NCBI RefSeq assembly: GCF_040115645.1
Contig: NC_089564.1
Location: 1,488,001-1,552,000, forward strand
Reading direction: 5' to 3'
Origin: Euwallacea fornicatus
Taxonomy: Eukaryota > Arthropoda > Insecta > Coleoptera > Curculionidae
Length of the DNA: 64,000 nt
Shown here: piece by piece, positions 1 through 13,515 of the stretch
How the letters are laid out: each line of letters begins with the position of its first letter
How positions within the stretch are numbered: position 1 is the stretch's first letter
The notes under the pieces: generated by a model
Seen by the model: the letters and a program-made list of their open reading frames with translations, nothing else
Databases searched by the model: none
What the model was told of the DNA's origin: nothing
Made by a program: the position numbers and the translations under genes

Positions 1-2279
1 AAGTTCAGGTTGATTCTAGTTATTCACGTGGGTTGCCCGAGGTTTTATGTTCGAAAAATTAGGTCATAACACCGTGGAGCTAGAACAACGGTGAACATGC
101 GAAGGTTATAAGATGGAGAAAGGCGTATGTGCTACACATAATTTTCAACATACGACATGGATTAAAAAGGTGCATTAAGTATAAAGTTTTTAATAACGTT
201 TTATGCGGGAAACCCTATTTTGAAATTTTAACTTTTTTCAAAATATAACACTTTTTGCACTTTTAACAGTTCTAACTGTTGCACGGTTGGAATTATGGCA
301 AAATGGCTTCCACACTACTACTTCAGGTTTTAGGGCCAATAGGAATACAAAATTGACATCTGTCAAGAAATTGTCAAAGAGATGCTAATTCAATTTTACC
401 GGCATATTTTCTTTTCTTCTCATACGTGAACAGCAACGTGGAATTGAGCAGAGCTAAATTTGAATTAGAATCGAAAATAAAACCCCTATTTCCCATACAA
501 ATTGAACTAATCCCTTAAGTTAATCAGATTGCCTGCGTTCGTGTACACAAAAATCACCGAAGGCCGCTTACGCGCTTGGTCGAGCATAAAATGGTCCCGC
601 AGGCCTGGCGTTGACATTCGATGTTCAATTGTTTACCCTGTAAGGGGGATGAGGGTGGATATGTTCCTGCATCTGACTGGAATTTATGGTGTTTGTAAGG
701 GTGCAATGATATATTTGCGTGGTATGATGACACTTATTAAATCGTTTGCTCCTTTAATACCTTCAAAGTGACGGAGTTTTGTCTAAGCGTCTCAGGAAAT
801 TGTATCAGGTGTCTCGTTAAGAGAGGACGCCGGCTGTATCTCCAAATCCATTAGAGACGAAGGTTTGACGACATAAAATGTTGGAAATATTCCTTTAATC
901 CCTAACTCCACCGCTAGGTGGAGTATTTCATATGCCGAACGAAAATATGCCAAATAACTGAAGAGAAGTACTAAAAATGTATATTAAAAACGTCACAATT
1001 TCATTCGTGGAAAATTTCTCCATAGTTTTTGCATATGATATTTTGTTAGACACTTGCAAGTGTTCTTTAAACGAAGATCTTCGCATAAAAACTCAAATAT
1101 CTCGGATCAGATCATAGGATCTAAAGAAGCGGTGGCTTGTTAGAAAGAGCCTTTTTACTCTGTTCGATATTGTGTCAGAAAATCCACTATGGTTAGTGAA
1201 AATACCCTTAGAGGGCGCATTATTATGAATTTGGAAAATTCGTAAATTTCCTGCAAATATCAAATGGAACGATACATGTTTGGTATTTTAGTTATCAAGG
1301 GCATAATATTTTACTCATACACTGAAAATTTCAACTCGATATCTCTAGCAGTTTAAAAATTAGACCGGGTTTTTTCCAAAATCTATAGTATTCAACCTAT
1401 GCGGTGCTCACGATGTGGTGACGACTTTGTAGCTCACATAATCTTTAAAATTAATGAAAAAATTATACGAGTGCCGAAGGTCATGAGCAGATCGTGAGCG
1501 CCGCGAGGGCTAAATAACAAAGATTCCCGAAATAAATTTTGGTTTAAAAGGAGTAAAATATTTTTTAAGTAATAAAATCTTGTTCGCAATAAAATCTTAT
1601 TTTGCTCCATAATATCTAACTATAAACTTACACAGCAGGCACTAAAATGTTAAACAAAACGAGTTAAATTTGGTACACTGATCAAACACCAATCGATTTA
1701 AAATATCATTATTCATGTCGAAAAAACATCATTCATTACTGATTTATAGAAAGGAATTTTCAGAGTGTTTCACGTATTTTACATCCTTATACTAAATACA
1801 TTATAATTCTGTTAATTAAAAAAAAAACATTAACAAGGGCTTTCATCTCGTCCCTTAGTACGGGGCGAATGTAATTCTCAGTTACTTTTAACTGAGAATA
1901 ATGTGCAATGCACTACTCCACCAAGCCCAGTTTGTGTGTAAGGTGTTGTTCCCAGCTAAAATATATAATAAAATAGGTAAAAAAATGAACAATATGCCGC
2001 AAACCCATAAAACATCTTTAGAAATTCCTGCAGCATAATAAATAATTTTCTCCTCCCATTCTGTTAATTTCCCATCTTTTCACTTGAACAGTTAAGAAAT
2101 GCTTAACTTGACCTTCTTTAAAAATCTAATACCCTAAGGGCCGTAAAGAATCCCGTATATATCTTATCTAAATGCCTAACGAATTATCAGCAGCCTCAGC
2201 GTTTCGCAGACACCTTAGGTGCTAATTTATGCTACAGAGTACGCCTCTGAAATAACCCATCAAAGTTTTCAACTTTCAG
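1..2279. other. Intergenic or upstream region, no gene recognised
   Basis: I see no conserved reading frame here. The secreted-protein gene that follows needs a short 5' exon ending in AT (or another two bases of a codon), and that exon probably lies in this stretch, but I could not place it. A perfect 8-bp stem with a 4-nt loop sits at 905-924 (actccacc / ggtggagt). The rest is AT-rich with scattered simple runs. Confidence 0.5.
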
Positions 2280-5200
2280 GACGTCGATAATTCCCGGGAT
2301 CCTGTTCCTGCTGCTCGTCGGATATGTCCACGCCCGTAACCTCTGGTCCAATTATGACGACTCCGCCCTACAACCAATCATCTCGCAGTCCCGCAGGACT
2401 CGCATTTGTTACGAGTTGTGTGCTTCGGGACTAGGCGGGCCTCCTTGTGGCGACAGTTGCTTCGATCTCATCCCTACGAATTTACCCGTCGCTGTTGCCG
2501 GACACGACCAGGGCAGTCAGAACGACAGCAGCAATAACAGTAAATACAACGCCACCACTCGGGAGGCGTCCTGCAAAGTGTTGTGCAAGAATGGATTGGG
2601 TTATCCGTTGTGCACCTGCAGTGATGAGGATATCACGACGCCTACGGATTTTTTTGCAGTTTGCGCCAGTTTTTGTGTGAACTATAGTTATCAGGTAAGT
2701 CACATTTTAATGACTTGTATTTTGACGATCTTCTAGTAGCTCGTTGTACATCAGCTCTCAGAATATTTATGCGCAGTGCATCTGCTTAGTAACGTGACTC
2801 TTAAGAACCAATGCTGGGTTTTACTTTCTTCGGCTCAACCATGATGACCTCAGGAGCCCTACCAGATGTAATATTCGGTGAATTGGGGCAAAATTACGCA
2901 ATTTGGAGCTCAAGAATATACCGTTTCAAAATTTGAATAGTCCCAACGTTTCGATTTGCGACACCCATTTACAACTTCGTTTTTTCTTAAAGGCGCATCT
3001 AAAATTTTTGCATTTTTAAAGTCAGCTTGCATTTTTGCATTCAGAACTCTCTCTTCTTCTAATTAGGATAATGTATCAAGTATTAAGGTTCAGTGTTGCA
3101 GTTTGATGAAAATATAAAAAATCTTCTTTTTATCAACAGTGTACTTCTATTTAATAAAAATATTTTTGACTGATCGACTGATTTTCGCTTAATGCCATTG
3201 AGAGTTACAAAATTAATATCAATTTATTACCAAAACTTCTGTTTCAAATGAAATATTTTAGAAATTCAACGAGCTACACATCGGATTGTGCAATTTACTC
3301 GAAAACAAATCTACAGTGATATCCCGAAAGACAACAATCAGCTCAAAATTATTCTCTACTCTTTCATAGAAATTCAGCCAAAGTTGGTGCATTTACCGAG
3401 TTTAAACGGGAGTTTCATAAGCGAAATTATACTTAAGTAAACGTTTTACAGGAGGTGAATCAAATACGAAAGCATCTTCAAAAATAATAGGCGACAATGA
3501 CAACGGGACATACGTTGGCCGGCAAGTGCGCCAGATCTGTCCTCATTTGATCGTTATTGATGAAGAACTGTGAAAGACCTGATTTATAAATCTATATCCA
3601 TCAATATTAATGAGCGGTGAAGAAAGATAATCATGCACGTTTTAAGATCGATACAGAATCTAAGAATTCACACAGAGCTGTGCTTTCAAGTGAACGGTGA
3701 ACCCTTCAAGCTCCTATAAAAAATTATCTTATTTGCTTTTTTCTTATTTTATTACCTCCAAGGCATTCTGAGTAAAAACCGGATTTTTTACATTTTCAAT
3801 AAATTGCACTCATAAAAAAAAGAAAGTTAATCACAGTTATCGAAAGTCGAAACGGCAGAGTTCAAATATGCGGTCAAAACGTTTAGATAACGAAAATTTT
3901 CAATGATGAAGTATTAGTTATTTTGAAAATTTTCGCCAAATAAACAAAATAAAAACCTTCATCCAAAATTAAACTTTTTTCGCGTACTTTCGAAAATAAT
4001 TAAAATTTTTCAAATTTTGAAACATTTTCTTTCCGTTTTATCCTCGTATCTTTGGTTGTTACTAAGATTTCCATGGTTGAGGTCCGAAAGCGGATGCCCT
4101 GTGTATAAAACTGTATAAAAAGCACGTTAATTTCAACAGACAAATAACTGGTGACTACGTGTATTTCTTCATTTCAATGGAAATTATCCCCTAAGCTGAT
4201 ACCCAATATTGATTCATTGGCCTCAAGTGAAATCTTAGATCATCACATCTTTTTGCGTCGACTGAGTATTAGCAAGTTCTTTTAAGTTCAGTTTGTCAAT
4301 CTTCTGAACAACGTGCTGCTGCTGTTAAACTCCTGCTAAGGGAAACTGCCCGCTTTTCAATGGACAATTAAATTTAATATCTGGGTAAATATACCTAACA
4401 GTAAGATCACTTGTTAGGTAAAAATTTCGGCTGACGGCGAGTAACAGTAACTTAGAACCGCGATAACTTGTGATCGATAAAAAATAACAAAAATTTTGAT
4501 GTAATACGTAAAACGAAAAACATGTTTCCATCTAAACTTCTTCATGTTCAAATCCTGAAGGTGACGTCGAAGAAAGTAATCATGTGGACATTACACGTTT
4601 TTTTCCAATTGCTGGAGAGAAAAAGGTGTCTCATTTAGAAACAGGTTCCGATTACCGTAAGAAATCATATATGCCCTGCTAGGCAAAACGTTAGGGTGCC
4701 TTACTAGGAGGGTGCCTTACTAGTGCCTACTCCCTACTAACCCCCTACCCCTCTTCCATATTCCTGTCATGACCTTATTTTAGTACATGTTATTGTAACA
4801 TAATTTTTGAAATAAAGACTATCACCGTTAAAATCTTCTAAAATCATTCAATATCCAACATTGCGAAATTGTAAATATGACTAACCAACGAGTTGCAAGA
4901 GTTAACTGACAGGAAGAATTTTTGTATTCGAAAACAGGCAATAATTACCAGCTATGTATAATCCATCTTCTGGGCTTCTTCCATTTATTTTACAAACTGA
5001 TTGAAAACCGGGTAAATGTGTATTCGAAATAATTGATAAATAACTCTTATTGACGGCTAATTTTTCATTCATGCATGATCTAGCAAATTTGTTCAGTGGA
5101 CCGCGTTTGCCTCTGGTTGTAACGTGATCAGTATCGTTAATTATGAATATGTTATATGAAGATTTCAATTTGTAATATTAGAAATTTTCAATCTGCGCAT

Positions 5201-7002
5201 CTGATCATTCCGCAAATGCCTCTTTGTGTTTCATTACTTAACTAACCGTTTTCAAGATAAAGAATTTTTTATCATTCCTGTGTCCGCCAAAAAAGCCGGT
5301 GTTGGTTTTCAAGTGCGATTTTTTTCAATTCTTTAGGAGAAATAATTTTAATTTTCTTTCAGTAGAGATAAAGGACATGAAGACACACATGTATGAAAAA
5401 TGCTTAGTCGCAAAATGATTCTCCTCTTCGAAAGTTAAATTCTGAGCAATTTGCACATGTAAAAGCGTTGGATGGCTGCAGGGGTGCCCCTGGTGTAGGT
5501 AGAAATATTCCGCCTACTTTAGAATATCCACATTCATCCCACCACAGTGTGTCCCTAATTTCATGTCCTTGTCCCAAACCGTTTTTGAATTAATTTTAAA
5601 AAGTATTAAACAGTCTGTATCTCGGAAAGGAAGCAATTTCGGACCTAACTTTATTCAATCTAAATATTTGTTTTTATGAGTTCTGCATCCCCTGAAAGTT
5701 TGTCGATATATTTATGAAACAACCTGTATGTACATAATCATCCAATGAAAACTTGACCATTTCTTTAACCTTGAAAAATAAGGATCTTTCGGAAAAATTC
5801 TCAAAATACGTGAAAACAGTTTTTAAAGAGACCGAAGTTTTAAATAAAATTTAAGCCCCAGATTCCGTCCTTTTGGACGTGAAAGCAAAAATTTTAATCT
5901 AAAAAATTTGAAATGGCACGAAGGGTCAGTGACATCTCAAATTAAAGGTCCTTCAAAACTCAAAAATAAACCAATTTCCTATCAACAAACAAGTTTTTTC
6001 GTTCTTTACGTAGTATTTAACTGTTTTTGTAATGCATTTTTAAAGAATTTATAGTTGCTTTTCTCAAAAACTAATCATAGATTTTAAATCACACTACACA
6101 ATTGAATGTAGTTTTGAAAAATTTTGAAAGTGAGGTGCGACACGATCTCTCGTGCCATTTCAAAATTTTGAGAGCATTGCTGTATCGCGCAGAAGGGTGA
6201 AATTTGCGGGTTGAATTTTGTAGAAAAATTCGTCCTCAGAAACTGCTTTGACGTATTTCGGAAATTTACCCAAACGTTCTTATTTTTCATGATTAAGGGG
6301 GTCAAGTTTTCGTTGGATGGCCCTGCGTGCCCTACAGGCTTAGTTCTAGAGATTCAACCCTTCAGCGCATGTCTGCATAGGTCAATAAAATTTAAGAACC
6401 ATCCATTTTTTCATGCAAAAAATAATTCACACCGAGGAACTGGGTTCAACATATGGATCACCTTGTCTTGCCACGTAGGGCTAATTTGACCACGTGAGGG
6501 TCAAGTGCCGATTACTGTCAGGAGCAATACAGCCCAGATAGTGTTTTGGTAACACCTCAGAAAGACTTCTGTGACATGCACAAAAACGTTTCCATCGTAA
6601 ACTCAAAGAGTTGAAGCTGTCTCCAGTGTTAATTTTGGTTCAATATTAATAGTACAAAAATCACTGTCAAATTCGCATATGAGACAGAATCAACTCGGAA
6701 TTTCAGGCAAAAACGAGTTTGCTATTTTTGGCGATAACTTAGTTAAAAGAAATTTCATTGTACCCTAAAGATAAACTTCGAAAAAGGTCTTCATTTTCTC
6801 TTCTTGATTTCAGCTCTATGGCTGTCAGAACTGCACGTTGTATCTCCAATTCATAGCAAATAAAATAAATTCAAACAGTCCATTCGACACGGCCAGCTTA
6901 GGAGTAGACGGGACAGTGACCGTTGAATGGAATGCTTGGTGTCGCGATATGTGCTCAGATGGAAATGGAGGAGCTGCTTGTAATTGTGACTTGCTTCCGT
7001 AA
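2280..7002 (+). CDS. Secreted cysteine-rich protein with three C-x3-C-x8-C repeats (5' end incomplete)
   Basis: Two exons are visible: 2280-2694 and 6814-7002, joined in phase 0 across a 4.1 kb intron (donor caggtaagt, acceptor tttcag). The first begins after an acceptor (aactttcag) in phase 2; its single leading g would complete an ATG if the upstream exon ends in AT, giving a 201-aa product. The N-terminus (ending about LLLVGYVHA) is a good signal peptide. Three repeats follow the pattern C-x3-C-x8-C: CYELC...C then GDSC, CKVLC...CTC, and CRDMC...CNC, each with a Gly-rich loop. Between repeats 1 and 2 is a Ser/Asn linker with N-glycosylation sequons (NDS, NNS, NAT); further sequons are NYS and NCT. 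Extra CASFC and CQNC pairs sit between repeats 2 and 3. I do not recognise a named family; secreted or surface-bound is inferred from the signal peptide and Cys content. The start is inferred. Confidence 0.75.
2695..6813. other. Intron of the cysteine-rich gene, repeat-rich
   Basis: No coding exon was recognised. It contains an imperfect inverted repeat (about 5900-5965 against 6105-6170) and a stretch at about 5560-5720 of the type that often ends dispersed insect repeats (ending aacaacctgtatg). Sequence at about 6130-6320 has a diverged second copy at about 7205-7420, downstream of the gene. Confidence 0.5.
5900..6170. repeat. Imperfect inverted repeat, MITE-like core
   Basis: The segment around 5903-5965 (containing gaaatggcacga) matches the reverse complement of about 6105-6170 (containing tcgtgccatttc) at roughly three quarters of positions by eye, with an AT-rich loop of about 140 nt. 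This looks like a miniature inverted-repeat element or part of one. Outer boundaries were not resolved. Confidence 0.4.
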
Positions 7003-10000
7003 TTTTAGGTAGGACATCCACATTCAATGTAACAGATAAAAGGTAAAAATTAAAAATGACCCTCTAGTATGACCTCTTGGCATCGACTCTGGTATAATAT
7101 ACATTGCAAACAAGTTATTTGGTTTTTGTTTAATTTCCACTAGACCGGCATACAAAAATAAAAAATAAAAACGTACTCATGTAGAGAATAAAATTACCTT
7201 TCAAAGGAGGTGTAACACAACCTCTCTTCCAATTTAAAAATTTCAAAGGGGTGGTTTCTAGAGACAGAAGGGTAATATTTCGAAAACAACTTTCTCACCG
7301 AATGATGTCTCCCTCCCTCTCAAAGTTGACACGTTTTAACATTTTTTTAGCAAACGACACGAATGTTATTGCGACGGACACTTTTTCCTGGGACACCCTG
7401 TATAAGCGTTTGCAGATTTATCACAGTTACTTTCCAAGTTGTGTACATAAATAATTATACTGAATTAAAGAAATGCTAACTAAATTGTTTTAGATCTTCA
7501 TTGTATTTATATAATTATAGTAAATCTCAGGAAAATCACTTTTTTTCAGATTTTCAAAATGAGGACGACCCATCGCAGATATTTCTAAATTTTTGAACCA
7601 CAAGAAGCGCAAAAAAGTTTTCTGGCCTTAAATTAATAGCCGCAACACCAGTTGCAGTTCTGCTGCAGCCTCTTCGTGTCCCACGATCGTCATGATTTTA
7701 AAGAATTTATTGAACGTTTATTTCTAAAACTTATAGGCAAAAAATACGACAACAAAGTGTCAACTATATCATTTAGCTATAGGTATTTGTATCTAGTTTA
7801 TATAAAATGTTAGTTAAAATGAGTTTAAATTGCTGCTAGGTGAAAGCTACAATGTAGTTAAATAAGAAAACAATGTTAAAAAAGTCACAAGCGGTGTTGC
7901 CATAGTTTATTTTCGACAGCAATTTGAAGGATTTTAATGAATACGACACCCCGTACCGAAGCATCATTGAAGCTTAAATATTATTTAAACTGTCTATCAA
8001 AGCATGCTGCAATCACCATGTATAGAACAAGCATCGATTTCTATGTATTGATATTCCTGCTAAACCTTCTTTCAAAAAAGAAACAAAATGTTTTTGTTGT
8101 TTAACTTTAAGCGTTTTCAACCTAGTTATAATATTATCTATGGAAAGTTTCTTTAGCAAACACTACAATCTCTATTTCAATCCCAGTTGTAATCCGGAAA
8201 ACATCAAGCATAATTCAGGATAATCAATTGTAATTTAGAATCGTCGACTGTAATTCAGAAACTGTGAACAGTTTTAAATGCAGGATGCCCGATTCTTTTG
8301 GTTCATTGGGAATTTAAGCATAGAAACCAAGTACAAATGAGGAAAAATACATAAAATTGAAGTTTACTGAAGGATCAAAATTGTTAACCATATTTTCATT
8401 TTATCGCGGCTGTGCAAGTAACAACAAAGATTTCTCCGAACATCACTCGATTCATATCTGAAACGTGCAGAAACGTGCCAAATGTAAAGTGAAATTATGG
8501 TTTTCGTCTTTTTAAACGTAAATGGTCAACTCTCTAGAGACAATAATCACCTTTATCATAGATATAGATTAAATTTTTACTGTAAATAAAATGACAAAGT
8601 CACAACGTCTTCCAAACTTGTATATTTAGATGTATATGCATCAATCTGCTTAGTTTTATTTTGATGAATCATTTTTTCAAAGATCGATCCGTACTGCTGA
8701 ATGTTCTACTTTCCTGAATAAGAGCCTAATGCCCGATCCTACTAACATAAGGTTCATTTTGAAACTTTCATCTACATACCTAGAACTATTAATTTATATT
8801 TGTTTAAGCGAAAATTCGAATTAAAAAATCAAATATAATTTGTAAAGAATGGCTACGTTGAAAAATATGTTGCCGTCATAGTAATTACCAAAGGCTACAA
8901 ACGCTACAATCAAACCTTGTAGTACTTACTGCTTTTGCAACTCCGACATTTCTTTAACGGTGGAAGCTGTGGAAAGCTGCATCTTTAATTTAGTAATATT
9001 CAGTAGCTACAAATTTCGAAAAATGATTTTAAACGTACCTATTTCTATTTATAGATATAAAATAATGATACTTACCAGTTAAATTTTCCTTGGAATGTAA
9101 ATAATTGCGATTGATAGGGAATTGTTGCATTCTTCTTCCTACTTATGGTCAATACTTTTCTGTATTGCTGACTATGACCGATCTCCTTTCTCATCAAGTT
9201 AATCCTGCTTTCTGTCGTAAGTACCTACGCCAATTAAATTCTAGCTATATGTACAAATAGAATTACTTTTGTGTCTGATTTTGTAATTAAGTACCAGAAG
9301 GATTTAAGGAAGTTCATTTCATAAAAAAATTTAAGATACGAATGGATTAATTACCTATAGTAACAACTGAGTGAGGTATCTATAGTACTTCTAAATGTGC
9401 AAGAATGTTTTTATTCAATGCTGTGATAAATGATTTTCAAATTTACTTAATGTTCCTTCTAGATGAAATTCATGGTTCGAAATCACTACCTCATCAAATT
9501 TTTGAATTAAAATTCTTTATGTATTTGTGTAGTAAATAATTTAGGTAAAAAATGAAGAACTGTGAAAAGCGCGTCTTTAATGAAATTGCACAAAAGAGTC
9601 AGTGGTCAATATTCACAAGTAGCCAGGGGAAATCGTTTTTTTTTTTTTTTAATTGGAATTCAGTGCAACTTTTTCTTCACATGAATATTAAACTTTATAG
9701 GGCATACTGTATAACATTTGCAAATAATTAAATATAATGTTCTTAGTTTCGAACTATTCCTCAGTTTGTAATTTAATGCAATTTAAAATTGATAAGAAAA
9801 CTGTTGTGTAACGACAATAAGTAATTTAGAAAACAATGTAAATATAAAGTAAATTATAACAAAATTATAATCATCACAGTCACCAAAATGGCCGGAACAA
9901 ATTGACAAAGTAACAAGTTCAAAAATGTTGCGGGATGTCTAGAAATACAATGCAGTAAGAAAAAATTGAGAATGTGGATGGCGAATTGTATATAAGCAAT

Positions 10001-10574
10001 AGAAGGTGTATTACGTCTTTAAAATTGAGTATATTTTCAGATATCCCGTATACGCACTTCAATTTCAATATTACTTAAAATACGGGTCGTTGAGTCCTTG
10101 TTGAAGTCAATCTTTAAATTATTTTACTTATGGGAATTTCGGGTCATTTTCGAGACTGTATTATAACCGGTGTGCAATTATGGAAAAAAAAAACAAATCA
10201 TTTCACATAGTTCTCCGCAGTTGCGTTATTATTATTTTGTACAATATAACGGAATTCAAATATATTACAGGTTGCTGAGACCCTTCTGTAATTGGCCACC
10301 TGGTATTATCGTCTTAAAAATACAATAAATTTTATAGTGTAATAGGGATTAAACTAGATATAAATTGCTTAATGTTGCCATGCCAGGGCAATGTGCAATA
10401 CTGAATCAAAAGGTTTGGTCGAGAACGAAATGCATATTCGTCCTCATTATAATTAAATAGCATAAATTGTTGTTTGTAAAACATTATTGCCCACATGCTA
10501 ATGCCTCATTTATGTCGCAGCTACGGTTTACTTCTAATATTTTACCGATCAAATTTTCTCAACGTAAAACATGC

Positions 10575-11967
10575 CATGTGTCTCGGGACAGATGTAACAA
10601 AAGGACAAAGAGGTCAAAAATTTTTGAATGACATTTAGGGTTTGAATCCTACTTGTAAAATTATGATATACAAAAAATGAGTTAATTACGTGTTACACAG
10701 AGTGTTTTATAAACAAATTTGTAAAAATCATCACCAACAAAGTGTCTTTATTTTTCAAGATACGAAGAAATTCGAGTAAAAAAAGTTTTTTAGAATGTAA
10801 TTTTACGTCTCCATACCAGGTATGAGGAATATAAAAGTATTTTATTTTCCTCATATTTAGTGCGGAGAAAGACTAAAAATATTTATATATGTATGTCGGA
10901 TCATCAATAGGAAGGTTTTCCATGATGATATAAAGTATTTAGTTCACTTTTAATAGCAAGAATAGAAAAAGGGCAAAACCAACGAATTCGCTACCAAACG
11001 AGCGCTCCTCGTCACTTCCCAATCTAATCTGCCTGTCCCTTTTTGGTTTCTGGTTTTCCAGATCTCGCGAGTCCTTCAAATCCGAGGGATAAAGTACCTG
11101 CTAGTCCCTGTTTCCCACGAAGGCTCGCACACATGGCCTCTCGATTGCGCCCTTGGTGGTAGTGACCTCATTCGACAGTGCTTTTCCTTAAGGTGGCCCT
11201 GTCAGCCTGCCCTTCGTCACATTATCAGCTCGTAATGCTACACTTTATCACTTAAGGACTAATAAATCTCCGACATATATAATATATCAACTTTGGAGAA
11301 AAATTATAATGCTCAAAATAAACCATTCAAGTGGCCCCGAGATCCCCGTACTTTTCAATATTGGACTTCTTTTTATGGGGCCGAGTCAAACAATTGGTTT
11401 ATGCTTAATCACTTCCTAATGATGCAGAAATGTTGCAGCAAAGAATTACAAATTCTGCGAATTCTTTAACGTTAGAAAATATTCAAAACAGATTTAAGGA
11501 ATTCGGACGAAGGATCCAAAGCTGTGCGGATATAGGTGGTGGTTACATCGAGTAAATAATTATTACAAAACGTTAGACGTATTGCTAATTAGTTTGTTTA
11601 AAAAGCTGGTGTTTTAAATTTGATATTTATTATTTGTTATAATGTTTACGTGGTGTTTGCGGTACGATTAAAAATATTTTATTTTTAGTAAAATACTTTT
11701 ATATCCTGAAATTTGGTATAAAAATGTGAGATTGCATTTTAACCAACTTCTCTTAGTTGAATTTTTTCGCATTTTGAAAAATAAAGACATTTTATTGATG
11801 ATAATTTTTACAAAGTTGTTTATGAAACACCCTATACAACAAGGAATCAACTCATTTTCTGTATACCTTAATTTTATAACAAACAGGACTTGACCTCAAG
11901 GTTCATTTAAAAATTTAAAATCTTTTGGTCCATTTGTCCTCTTGTTACATCTATCCTGGGATACGCT
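10575..11967. mobile_element. Foldback-type element with ~300-bp terminal inverted repeats
   Basis: The left arm (about 10575-10870) and right arm (about 11650-11967) are inverted copies. Outer ends share agatgtaac with ggacaaa, the middle shares gtctttatttttcaa, and the inner part shares atataaaagtatttta, all in the same order with short indels. Identity is about 75-80% by eye. In the outermost 23 bases every mismatch I counted is a transition. The arms enclose about 780 bp with no transposase frame, so this is a non-autonomous foldback or MITE-like element. I could not define a target-site duplication. Confidence 0.7.
10978..11240. repeat. GC-richer island inside the foldback element
   Basis: About 260 bp with clearly higher GC than the flanks (for example cgagcgctcctcgtcac, tggccctgtcagcctgccc). 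No convincing protein frame was seen. It may be an inserted fragment of another element or the original cargo of the foldback element. Confidence 0.35.
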
Positions 11968-12599
11968 GTATATGAACAGTCATAGTTTACACTTTGTAAT
12001 AAATACCCACCTGTTACTTATTATTCGAGAATATTAATATATCTGTTTGTATTGAGTTTTCTAAAAGTAAGATGTATTAGTTTAATTATTAAAAAGCTAA
12101 TCCCATTAAACGCTTTATTGCAATGTAAGTCTCCTGTAAGGGATTATTAACTAATGACTGCTTTTGTTGTTTCAAAAAACAAATTTAAATTGTTGGTTGT
12201 GTTTTATTGTAAGTAGGTGACGATAACTGCTTGATAATACTTATCAGCTTTATTGGAGCAACGTCTAAATCTCAACGTGCAATAAAACCAACTATTTTAG
12301 ATTCAGAAAATCTTAATAAATAGGATATTTTGATATAAACCTCTGCTTTTTTAATTACTAACTTTCAAATCTTTTTTTTGATTTATGAAGTCTGCATAAC
12401 ATAAAACATGAGGTGATCCAAGATATTAATTTAGAATCACCAAAATACATAAAACTATTAAATACGCATAATTTACCTACGAGCCCCAGTAATCCAACAA
12501 TTATATACATATACGTACATAATACATAAAATTTTTGCCTGTCGATAACAAAATCGAAGTATTACGGTGATTTTTTTAAAATATATTCCGTTTCTAGGT

Positions 12600-13515
12600 A
12601 AAAAGAGGTAGGAAATTTTCAAATTTACACCTTATACAAGGTGGTACACTTTTTTGTAACAGGACTTTAATAGCTGATAGAACTTATTTTAAGAAAGAAA
12701 TTTTATATCAACATAGACCCACAAACGCTTCGTTTTAAAGATACTGGGCGTTAAAAACTTAAAAACATCTCCGATTAATTTATATTGTACTTCAACCTCT
12801 GGACATATGCAAACCAAATTAGGTGTACAGCATCACATTGTATGCTGCCGTATTCAGTAATAATATCACGGCCTGCGAATACCCAGTGCCGAAGCTGCAG
12901 GGTTTTACTACCATAAAATTCATTAAATTACTAATACGGTCCTGTCTGAAATCAAATTTAATTTTTTTTCTAAAAATGAAGAACTTTGATGCAAAAATTA
13001 AAACACAAAATAAAAATATTACTTGCAAAGCTGGTGACGAAGCCAACTTGAAAATAAACACAAAAAGTTTAAGATTTCAGTTATTTTTGAAAATAGTTAT
13101 AGACATACTGAGAAATTCGAAAATGGTTTAAAATTGACATTTTTTTGATATCATAGCCGACTGTGATTTTCGTTTAAAATAAAAAAGTTATGTCGGTTTT
13201 TGACAAAACGGGACGCTGTAACAAAAAACTAAGCACGCCACTGGAATCAAGTCGAAAAAATGCTTTAAGAGTATTTGTGTTCTACCTCAATATTGTCCTA
13301 AACGAAAAAGTTATGAGGAATTTTGAAAATGGCCGAAATTTGAAAAACGCGCTCTGGCGCCGTGGATTGTAAAAATATCGAAATGCGATTTTCGCCATTA
13401 AAATTTTCTCAAAAATAGAACTCTTAACATGTATGCTAGATTTTCCCTATCTAGCCGGGAAATGGGGTTTCCCTGTCAAAACACTCCAAATTTGAACACC
13501 TTGTACACGTTTTTG
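12600..13515. repeat. Dispersed-repeat block bounded by tacaaggtg-like ends
   Basis: The block begins near 12634 with tacaaggtggtacac and ends near 13512 with gaacaccttgtacac, so the ends are short inverted copies. Inside, a motif of the form aaaagttatg followed by a ttttgaaaatgg or ttttgacaaaacg tract recurs (about 13185 and 13308), as does atgcgattttcgcc-type sequence. The weak open frames (12823-13131, 13190-13372) show no domain. I read this as a non-autonomous repeat. Confidence 0.45.

Noticed and set aside
12823..13372. Open frames of 102 and 60 codons
   Set aside because: They lie within a repeat block, show AT-driven composition and overlap an equally long antisense frame; no protein family pattern.
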